A stretch of DNA of 35,314 nt from Candidatus Latescibacterota bacterium (lineage in GTDB: Bacteria > Latescibacterota > 4484-107 > B68-G9): NCBI GenBank assembly GCA_012962735.1, contig DTXA01000513.1, forward strand, positions 1 through 35,314. Reading direction: 5' to 3'. Of this stretch, positions 29,338 through 35,314 are shown one piece after another (position 1 is the stretch's first letter; each line of letters opens with the position of its first letter). Made by a program: the position numbers and the translations under genes. Below the pieces are notes generated by a model. It was not told the DNA's origin, did no database searches, and saw only the letters and a list, made by a program, of their open reading frames with translations.

Positions 29338-30666
29338 CTATGCATTGCGGCCAGCCATAGCCCGGCGCACCCCCTTAAGCTTCTCCTGACATATACGGTA
29401 CACCAGCTCCGGCGGGTACCCATCGCCGAACCTACCTAAGTCCCTGGGCCTGTGCTCCTCGAATTCCCTCAACGCCATCTCGTACTCCCTGGCAGCCGGG
29501 CCAAGGAGACCTCCCTCCCGGTAGATGTCCCCTAAATACATCCTGGCCAGCACGTCCGGCCGCAGGAGGAGCACCCTCCGGAACTCCTCGGAAGCCCGGC
29601 CCGTCTCGCCCATCGCCTTGTAGATCAACCCCTTGAGGAAGTGGGCGTCCGCATATGTTGGGTCCTTCTTCAGGGCCTCCTCGCAGAGCCTGAGGGCCTC
29701 TCCGTGCCTCCCAGCATCTGCATGTCCCTCCGCCAGGCAGATGAGTTCGTCCGGGCTCTCCCCCGCATCCTGGAGCGGAGGCTTCGGCTTGGGCCTCTCG
29801 GCCATCCTCGGCTCTACAACCTCCCGCTTCCGGTAGGCCCAGGCGTCCCCGAGCCAAACCGGGCGGAATTTGTCGGTCAGAAACCTCAGGTTCTCGGAAT
29901 ATCCAACGAACAGATACCCCAGGTCATCCAGGCTCAGGTAGAAGTTGTGGATCACCCGCTTGGTCGACCTCAGCTTGAAGTAGATCGTCACGTTCCGGCA
30001 GAATATGATGTCCCACCCTTTCATCTTGGAGAGGGGATAGGGTTCGAAGATTAGGTTAAAGTACTCAAACCGCACCATTCCTTTGATCTCTTCCGAGACG
30101 TGGAACAGCCCTCCCCGTTCCTCGAAGTACCGTCTTCTGTACCTCTCCTCCAGCTCCTTAAGGGAGCGAGGCCTGTAGACTCCTCTCCTGGCGTCCCGCA
30201 GCGCCCTCTCGCTCACATCGGTCCCCAGTATCTCCACCTTCCACCGTCCAAGGTCGGGCAGTACGTCCCTCACCACCATGGCTATGGAATAGGGCTCCTC
30301 CCCAGTGGAACAACCGGCGCTCCATATGCGTATCGTGCGGGTGTCCCTCTTGTGCCTTGCGATCTCAGGAAGAACATGCGACCTAAGGGCTTCGAACTGG
30401 GCTCTGTCCCGGAAGAACCACGTCTCGTTCACCGTGAGGATGTCCAGAAGCCTGCGGAATTCCGCCTCACGGTCGGGCCCCCAGGTGAGTCGTTCGTAAT
30501 ACTCCCTGTATTCGGTCAACTCCAGCGCACTCATCCGGGACACGAGGGCGATGCGCAGCGCATCCCTCCTCTCCTCCCCGAAGTGAAGCCCACTGTTGCG
30601 CTCTATGAAGTCTCCGAACAGAGCGAACTCCTCATCGCTCAGGTCCGGCCTGATCTTCGGATACAT
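29338..30666 (-). CDS. cheR: CheR chemoreceptor methyltransferase with C-terminal TPR repeats
   Basis: SAM-dependent glutamate O-methyltransferase acting on chemoreceptors. Residues 1-85 are the all-helical CheR N-domain. The methyltransferase domain has WSAGCSTGEEPYSIAM for SAM binding, LGTDVSERAL and IIFCRNVTIYF. After a proline-rich linker near residue 290, TPR-like helices follow (AGRHGEALRLCEEALKKDPTYADAHFLKGLIYKAMG). TPR-bearing CheR proteins (FrzF, WspC type) belong to systems controlling motility on surfaces or other outputs. The 442 residues compare with about 280 for plain CheR. The ATG overlaps cheB by 35 bases. Confidence 0.93.
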   Translation of the reverse strand: MYPKIRPDLSDEEFALFGDFIERNSGLHFGEERRDALRIALVSRMSALELTEYREYYERLTWGPDREAEFRRLLDILTVNETWFFRDRAQFEALRSHVLPEIARHKRDTRTIRIWSAGCSTGEEPYSIAMVVRDVLPDLGRWKVEILGTDVSERALRDARRGVYRPRSLKELEERYRRRYFEERGGLFHVSEEIKGMVRFEYFNLIFEPYPLSKMKGWDIIFCRNVTIYFKLRSTKRVIHNFYLSLDDLGYLFVGYSENLRFLTDKFRPVWLGDAWAYRKREVVEPRMAERPKPKPPLQDAGESPDELICLAEGHADAGRHGEALRLCEEALKKDPTYADAHFLKGLIYKAMGETGRASEEFRRVLLLRPDVLARMYLGDIYREGGLLGPAAREYEMALREFEEHRPRDLGRFGDGYPPELVYRICQEKLKGVRRAMAGRNA

Positions 30667-31684
30667 CGGAAACCTCTCGCACGGTTCGGACGAGCTCCTC
30701 TGCGATGCGCTCCAGGGGTATCACTTCATCCACTGCATCTAAGGCTATAGCAGCCTGAGGCATAGATGCGACCACGCAGGTGGAGGCCTCCTGGGCTATG
30801 GTCCTTCCGCCCCTGTCCCGTATCGCCTTGATCCCCCTGGCCCCGTCGTCCAGCATACCCGTCAGGATCACCCCCACCGCCCGAGGTCCTCGGGCCTCGG
30901 CCACAGAGGACAGCAGTATATCCGCTGAAGGACGGAACGCCCGCAGGGGGGGGCCATCCCTAAGGCGCACCCTCGCCCTCCCATCCACGGCCATATGGAC
31001 TCCGTCAGGGGCGAAAAGCACCACCCCAGGCGCCACCTCGTCTCCTTCCTCCCCCACCCTGACCTCCAGCGGACACCTCTCGTCTATGGAGGCCGCCAGC
31101 CCCTCTATGAACCCCTTGGCCATATGCTGCACCACCACAACCCCGGCCGGGAAGTCGGGAGGGAGCTCGGACAGGATATACGACAGGGCTGACGGCCCCC
31201 CAGTGGAGGACGCCACAGCCACTATGGGGCTCCCGGATGCGGGGGAGCGTCGAGGGGGTTTGACCCGCCTGCGGCGTGGGGTGGGTCTGACCCTACAGAG
31301 CACCTTCACCTGGCGGGCGAAACACAGTGCAGCCTCGGGGTGCCGCCTGGAGAGGAGGAGGGGGGGTTTGGGCAGGACGTCCAGGGCCCCGGCCTCTAAG
31401 GACCGCTTCAGCAACATCTCCTCGTCGTCGTATGAGGCGGTCACCATAACGATGGGGACGGAATGCTCCTGCAGGACCCTGCGGGCAGCTTCGAACCCGT
31501 CCATACCCCCCGGAAGCCGAATGTCCATAAGCACCACATCAGGTCGGAGCTTCATGACCTCGGCGACCGCCTCCTCCCCCCGTACGGCGAACCCCACCAC
31601 CCGGAACTCCGGGTCCACCTCGAGCGCCTCCTGTATCGCTCTCTGAGCCGTGCGAAGGTCGTCCACAACGAGGGCACGGATCAC
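30632..31684 (-). CDS. cheB: CheB protein-glutamate methylesterase with receiver domain
   Basis: Receptor-adaptation enzyme of 350 residues. The receiver domain (1-125) has DD near the start and the phosphoacceptor in VVLMDIRLPGG. A linker with basic residues (RRRRVKPPRR) follows. The esterase domain carries the triad: serine in ASSTGGPSAL, histidine in VVVQHMAKGF and aspartate in ILTGMLDDGARG. The start is GTG at 31684, sharing GTGA with the cheA stop and with AGGAGG 5 bases before it. It removes methyl groups put on by CheR and is presumably phosphorylated by the neighbouring CheA. Confidence 0.94.
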   Translation of the reverse strand: MIRALVVDDLRTAQRAIQEALEVDPEFRVVGFAVRGEEAVAEVMKLRPDVVLMDIRLPGGMDGFEAARRVLQEHSVPIVMVTASYDDEEMLLKRSLEAGALDVLPKPPLLLSRRHPEAALCFARQVKVLCRVRPTPRRRRVKPPRRSPASGSPIVAVASSTGGPSALSYILSELPPDFPAGVVVVQHMAKGFIEGLAASIDERCPLEVRVGEEGDEVAPGVVLFAPDGVHMAVDGRARVRLRDGPPLRAFRPSADILLSSVAEARGPRAVGVILTGMLDDGARGIKAIRDRGGRTIAQEASTCVVASMPQAAIALDAVDEVIPLERIAEELVRTVREVSDVSEDQAGPER

Positions 31685-34005
31685 CTCCGCCTCCTGCCGA
31701 TCAAGAGACGCACTGTGTCTATCAAGTTCTCCCCCCGAAACCCGCTTTTCAGGATATACGCATCCGCTCCCGCCTCCAATCCTCTCCTCCTGTCCTCCTC
31801 CCTCACCATCGAGGTCACTATTACCACGGGAACGTCCATGTACCTCTCGTCCCCGCGGATGCGCTGGATCAGGGTGAACCCATCCATACGGGGCATTTGG
31901 ATGTCCGTAACCACCAGGTCGAAGGGCTTTTCGGCCAGTTTCCCGAGCGCCTCTTCGCCGTCGCTGGCCACCTCCACCTCAAATCCCGCACCCTCGAGCA
32001 GGCTCTTCTCCACCTGCTGGGTTACCAGTTGGTCCTCCACCAGGAGCACCCTCGGCCTGCGATGTCCGGGCTCAGGCTCCCCCTGGGCCCCTCTCCTGCC
32101 GGCCAGCCGCACCAGGGCCGACGGCTCTAAGATGGGGACCACTTCCCCGCTCCCTAAGACCGTGACTCCCGAGAGGAACGGGGTCCTGCGCAACAGGAAG
32201 GACCCGGGGGACTTCACCACCACCTCCTGCTCCCCCAAAACCTCCTCCACCCCGAGTGCCACCCAGCGTCCTTCCGTCCGGACCACAAGCGCCTGGGTGG
32301 GGTCATCACCTCCATTCCACCCCAAGGCCTCCATCAGGGAGATCAAGGGGATCAGATGGCCGCCTATGTAGATCGTCCTCCCACCGTCCTGGCGGTAGGC
32401 ATCGTCCTTCCGCAGTCGCACCGCCTGCTCCACCGCGTCCGCCGGCAGGGCCAAGGTCCTACCCCCAGTCTTCAACAGGAAGGCCGGGGCGGTGATCAAA
32501 GTGAGGGGGAAGTCCAGGACAAATTTGGTCCCCCTCCCCTTCCTCGTGGAAACCGAAACTCTTCCCTTGAGCCGCTCTACGTTTGTGCGCACGACGTCCA
32601 GCCCGATTCCTCTCCCGGAGACGTCGGTGACCGAGGTGCTCGTGCTGAACCCGGGCAGGAATATCAGCTCGCACGCTTCCTCAGAGGAAAGGGCATCTGC
32701 CTCCCGGTGGGAGAGCAGGCCTCGACGCACGGCCGTATCCTTCAGCTCTTCCGGATCCATCCCCCGGCCGTCGTCCTCCACCTCTATCAACACCCGTCCC
32801 TCCTGCTGACGGGCCGTGACCCGGACCGTGCCGGCTTCGGGCTTGCCGGACTTCCTCCGCTCTTCTTTGGGCTCTATCCCGTGGTCCAGAGCGTTGCGGA
32901 TGAGGTGGATAAGAGGGTCCCAGATTTGCTCTAAGATGCTCTTGTCCACCTCCACCTCTCCTCCCTCCTGCACAAGCTTCGCCTCCTTGCCGAACTGCTT
33001 AGCCAGGTCCCGGACGGCCCTGGGAAGCATGTGGAATACAGTTGAGACCGGCAACATTCTGGCACGCATTATGGTGTCCCGCAACTCGGAGAGGAGGAGG
33101 TGGACCCCCTCCAATCGGTCCCCGAATTGCCTGCAGAAGTCGTCCATACGAGCTGCGAGTTGGGGGGCTTCCGTCCTGAGGTCCGCCAGCGTCTCCTCTG
33201 CGTCCGCCTGGAGCTCGGAGAGGCCAAGGTGGTGCGTGAACAGCTCCTCTAAGAGGTTCAAGAGGGCGTCTAAAAGTTCGGTGCGCACCCGGACGGTCTC
33301 CCCCAGGGCCTCTTGGGGGACGGAGGGAGGCCTCGGGGGCGCCTCCTTCCGCCTCCCCCAGGAAAGGGCATCCAAGCTCCGGTTGATGGCGTCTAAGGCC
33401 TCTAAGACCCCATCTAACACTTCCTCCGAGAGTTCCCCTCGTCCCTCGCTGAGGTCCCGGAAGACCTCCTCGATCCCGTGCGCCAGAGAGCTTATTTCGG
33501 TAAGTCCCATAGTCATAGCAGAGCCCTTGAGGCTGTGAGCTCTGCGGAACACTTCTTGGAGGGCTTCCTCGTTCCCCGGCTCTTCCCTCAACCGCCCCAG
33601 CCCCGTGTTGATCCCCCCCAAATGTTCCCTCGCGGACTCCAAGAAGTCGGGGAGGAACTGGGCCAGCTCCCCAAGGTCCTCTTCGGTAGGGGGGAGCTTC
33701 TGGCCGGCGGCGGCCTTCAGGAGGGAGCCCACCACGTCCAGGTCCCGCAGGAAGGCCTCTAAGTGGCCGGAGTCCATGGCACCGCCCCGCTCCCATATGC
33801 CCTTCAATCTTCCCTCCATCTCGTGCACCAGGTTCACTGCTCGTCCGACCCCTAACATCCTTCCCAGCGCCTTCAAGTTGTGGAAACCCTGGGAGACCGA
33901 GCGCCGGAGCTCCTCGTCCTGAGGATCGAGAGAGAGGGCCAGAAGGTCCTCGTTGAGACGCTGTACCTGTTCCGATATGTCCTCCCGCACGAACTCATGG
34001 GACAT
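31681..34005 (-). CDS. cheA: Hybrid CheA histidine kinase with two Hpt-like domains and a receiver
   Basis: A 774-residue kinase. Two Hpt-like domains come first: residues 1-100 with HNLKALGRM (H42) and about 105-220 with AHSLKGSAMTMGL (H157, the normal phospho-site). The dimerisation and ATPase domains follow (HLIRNALDHGIEP N-box; VEDDGRGMD; GFSTSTSVTDVSGRGIGLDVV), then a CheW-like domain (AFLLKTGGRTLALPADAVEQAVRL). A C-terminal receiver carries DLVVTDIQMPRMDGF. The start at 34005 is preferred to 34011, as AGGAGG then sits 8 bases away. Hybrid CheA with a receiver resembles FrzE, WspE and PilL/ChpA. No chemoreceptor gene is in the window. Confidence 0.94.
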   Translation of the reverse strand: MSHEFVREDISEQVQRLNEDLLALSLDPQDEELRRSVSQGFHNLKALGRMLGVGRAVNLVHEMEGRLKGIWERGGAMDSGHLEAFLRDLDVVGSLLKAAAGQKLPPTEEDLGELAQFLPDFLESAREHLGGINTGLGRLREEPGNEEALQEVFRRAHSLKGSAMTMGLTEISSLAHGIEEVFRDLSEGRGELSEEVLDGVLEALDAINRSLDALSWGRRKEAPPRPPSVPQEALGETVRVRTELLDALLNLLEELFTHHLGLSELQADAEETLADLRTEAPQLAARMDDFCRQFGDRLEGVHLLLSELRDTIMRARMLPVSTVFHMLPRAVRDLAKQFGKEAKLVQEGGEVEVDKSILEQIWDPLIHLIRNALDHGIEPKEERRKSGKPEAGTVRVTARQQEGRVLIEVEDDGRGMDPEELKDTAVRRGLLSHREADALSSEEACELIFLPGFSTSTSVTDVSGRGIGLDVVRTNVERLKGRVSVSTRKGRGTKFVLDFPLTLITAPAFLLKTGGRTLALPADAVEQAVRLRKDDAYRQDGGRTIYIGGHLIPLISLMEALGWNGGDDPTQALVVRTEGRWVALGVEEVLGEQEVVVKSPGSFLLRRTPFLSGVTVLGSGEVVPILEPSALVRLAGRRGAQGEPEPGHRRPRVLLVEDQLVTQQVEKSLLEGAGFEVEVASDGEEALGKLAEKPFDLVVTDIQMPRMDGFTLIQRIRGDERYMDVPVVIVTSMVREEDRRRGLEAGADAYILKSGFRGENLIDTVRLLIGRRRR

Positions 34006-34360
34006 CGGCATCCCCTCCTTTCGGGACGAGGGCGGGGAGATCGACCAGCCACAGGACCCTCTCCTCCCTGTATGCCAGGGCCCATATCCATGGGAAGCGG
34101 AGCTTCGCCTCGATGAGAGTGGGGAGAGGGTAGATCTGGGCAGGGGATAGGGAGGTCACCCCATCCACCTCATCCACCACTACCAAGAATGGACTCTCCC
34201 CACCCACCACCAAAGCCTCCCCCGAAAAGCCACCGAACCCCAGCTCCTCCGCCAAGATCACCTTGGGGAGGGAAAAGTTCGGCTCCCGCAAGACTTCCTC
34301 CACCTCCCGGAGGTCTGCGGCAAAGGGAAACCCACTGGCCCAGAAGGTCAGTACCTCCAT
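33995..34360 (-). CDS. Short CheW-like coupling protein
   Basis: A 121-residue protein beginning EVLTFWASGFPFAADLREVEEVLREP, the start of a CheW SH3-like domain where the protein meets kinase and receptor. VVDEVDGVTSLSPAQIYPLP is the second typical block, and the end (ALAYREERVLWLVDLPALVP) is the last strand. Standard CheW is 140-170 residues, so several loops are missing. GGAGATATAG precedes the ATG. It is the first gene of the chemotaxis cluster and overlaps cheA by 11 bases. It would link CheA to a receptor encoded elsewhere. Confidence 0.75.
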   Translation of the reverse strand: MEVLTFWASGFPFAADLREVEEVLREPNFSLPKVILAEELGFGGFSGEALVVGGESPFLVVVDEVDGVTSLSPAQIYPLPTLIEAKLRFPWIWALAYREERVLWLVDLPALVPKGGDADVP

Positions 34361-34382
34361 CTATATCTCCAAAATAAGGGAT

Positions 34383-34422
34383 CCCCAAAAAGTACCTGAG
34401 CGAAGCGAAGAACTTTTTGGGG
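34383..34422 (-). repeat. Leader hairpin repeat (perfect copy upstream of the CheW-like gene)
   Basis: Arms CCCCAAAAAGT (34383-34393) and ACTTTTTGGGG (34412-34422) are perfectly complementary over 11 bases, around the loop ACCTGAGCGAAGCGAAGA. The leader then runs to GGAGATATAG and the ATG at 34360. It lies between the start of the chemotaxis cluster and the insertion sequence. It is the most regular of the four copies, the others being at 45-116, 23071-23113 and 26359-26383. Confidence 0.75.
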
Positions 34423-34429
34423 CTATATA

Positions 34430-35314
34430 ACTTGACAATGTCACATTTAAGGTGGTGAGTGGGAATGGTGCTGAGCTTTCAGCCGACTCTTACGCGAGCG
34501 GGTGCGGCGCACCAGAAGCTCGATGACGTGAGCTTGGGCTTCCTCGGGCGAAAGCTTGGGCAAAGGCATCACCGCCTTCAGCAATGTACGCACATTAGCC
34601 ACCGACAGAGCCGGCAGTACCTCCACTTCGAACTGCGCCGCCAGTCTCGGGTCCCGGCTATAGCGCTGCACCCAACGCAGCTTTGTCTCGGCGATGAACC
34701 AAGTGGCCAGGATGGTCATGGCAAGATGGTGCATCCAGGCTGTATACTTCTGGGCTTGCAACTCATCCCAGCCTACCTCAGATTTGGCCTCCTGGTGAGC
34801 CCGCTCGCAAAAGTAGCGCTGACATTTCAGATAGGCCAACCGCTCCAGTGGGGTGTCCGCTGGGGCATTGCTCAAGGCATAGGTCATCCTCCCGTTGGAC
34901 TCTTTGCGCATCACCAGCCATTCTTCTGCCACTTCCCCTTCGTGCACCGTCCACACACGCCTGGCGGCAAACTCGTCCTCAAGCACTCCCCGCTCGGTGC
35001 TGCGCACACGGACACGTTGCCAACGGGTCTCCTTTTGGCTGGACAGGCTATGCACAGCCACCGCTGGGGTGCCAGATACCACCTGAGGGCGGATGGGATG
35101 ACGTCCCCTGTTGCCACGCCTGGGCGGCACCGCCAGGGTAGGAAGGCTCAGGTAGACCTGAGTGTCCCGGGGAACCTCGGCAATATAGACCACCCCAGCC
35201 TGTCGCAACTGATCCCGAAACCAGCCACTTTGCCCGTAGAGGGTATCACAGGCAACCGCCTCAAAGGGCAATACCCCTTGGGCCAAGATCTGCTGGATCA
35301 TCTGCCAGCCCAGC
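34430..35314 (-). mobile_element. Partial insertion sequence, IS701-like
   Basis: The transposase gene fills 34447 to the window end. The element end probably lies between the hairpin (to 34422) and the transposase stop; CTTGACAATGTCACATTTAAGG at about 34430-34452 holds a TGACA-A-TGTCA palindrome that may belong to the terminal repeat. The other end is outside the window, so neither terminal repeats nor a target duplication can be confirmed. It inserted just upstream of the chemotaxis cluster. Confidence 0.65.
34447..35314 (-). CDS. Transposase, IS701-like (N-terminus outside window)
   Basis: The frame is open to the window edge (upstream codons read LGWQ before MIQQILAQ), so only the C-terminal 288 residues are seen. 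The second catalytic aspartate is in AVACDTLYGQSGWF, and the glutamate block is YFCERAHQEAKSEVGWDELQAQKY, in line with IS701-type DDE enzymes. Other family blocks are RVWTVHEGEVAEEWLVMRKE, YALSNAPADTPLERLAYLK and AMTILATWFIAETKLRW. The visible part has no frameshift, so it may be active. The C-terminal tail is basic and His-rich (RTRSRKSRLKAQHHSH). Confidence 0.85.
   Translation of the reverse strand, partial: LGWQMIQQILAQGVLPFEAVACDTLYGQSGWFRDQLRQAGVVYIAEVPRDTQVYLSLPTLAVPPRRGNRGRHPIRPQVVSGTPAVAVHSLSSQKETRWQRVRVRSTERGVLEDEFAARRVWTVHEGEVAEEWLVMRKESNGRMTYALSNAPADTPLERLAYLKCQRYFCERAHQEAKSEVGWDELQAQKYTAWMHHLAMTILATWFIAETKLRWVQRYSRDPRLAAQFEVEVLPALSVANVRTLLKAVMPLPKLSPEEAQAHVIELLVRRTRSRKSRLKAQHHSHSPP

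Noticed and set aside
1..35314. tRNA, rRNA or CRISPR array
   Set aside because: GTTCGA-like strings occur only inside coding genes without acceptor stems, no rRNA stretches were seen, and there are no regularly spaced direct repeats.

Overview
The window reads as a GC-rich bacterial chromosome segment. MurD shows a peptidoglycan-containing cell, ribosome-binding sites are strong, and two well-formed sigma-70-type promoters with a TATATT -10 box are visible. ATA is used freely for isoleucine. Two URO-D-like proteins, a DRG/OBG-type GTPase with a TGS domain, a secreted DUF2135 protein and a free-standing RtcA are a mixture often met in uncultured, sometimes thermophilic phyla, but I cannot name the lineage. 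I see no rRNA, tRNA or CRISPR array.

Layout. (1) 1-3540, plus strand: a promoter drives a URO-D/MtaA-like protein, a class I glutamine amidotransferase and alanine dehydrogenase, followed by a frameshifted EamA/DMT transporter remnant. (2) 3519-16289, minus strand: a very tight train of genes starting from a divergent promoter region at about 16.3 kb. In transcription order it holds a secreted DUF4139 protein, a nucleotidyltransferase relic, a HAD phosphatase, a 95-aa unknown, a phosphohexomutase, an old-yellow-enzyme-type reductase, an amidohydrolase, an SDR dehydrogenase, a LarA-type nickel hydroxyacid racemase/epimerase, an FGGY kinase, a DUF2135 lipoprotein-like or secreted protein, a second URO-D-like protein and a damaged NYN/YacP-type nuclease. 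(3) 16492-21062, plus strand: flavin reductase, homoserine kinase, MurD and RtcA in an overlapping operon, then a separate small lipoprotein gene. (4) 34360-21166, minus strand: a chemotaxis-like cluster (CheW-like, hybrid CheA, CheB, CheR-TPR), then IolB, an IolE-like TIM-barrel protein, a class V aminotransferase, the TGS GTPase overlapping a sugar-type ABC binding protein, two permeases, and a lone LivM. (5) The right edge is a partial IS701-like insertion sequence lying directly upstream of the chemotaxis cluster.

How the genes may work together. The SDR, LarA-like enzyme and FGGY sugar-acid kinase sit side by side and could interconvert, oxidise and phosphorylate an aldonate such as D-gluconate/D-mannonate (inference). 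The URO-D-like proteins lack any haem context and probably act in corrinoid-type methyl transfer or something still unassigned. IolB, the IolE-like protein and the ABC permeases suggest uptake and partial catabolism of a polyol or sugar acid.

The least explained signals are non-coding. A hairpin repeat family (about 45-116, 23071-23113, 26359-26383, 34383-34422) sits in gene leaders. A two-part element is shared by the leaders of livM (22148-22201) and the GTPase gene (26300-26350), and the two copies show compensatory base changes that keep both a palindrome and a small RNA hairpin.
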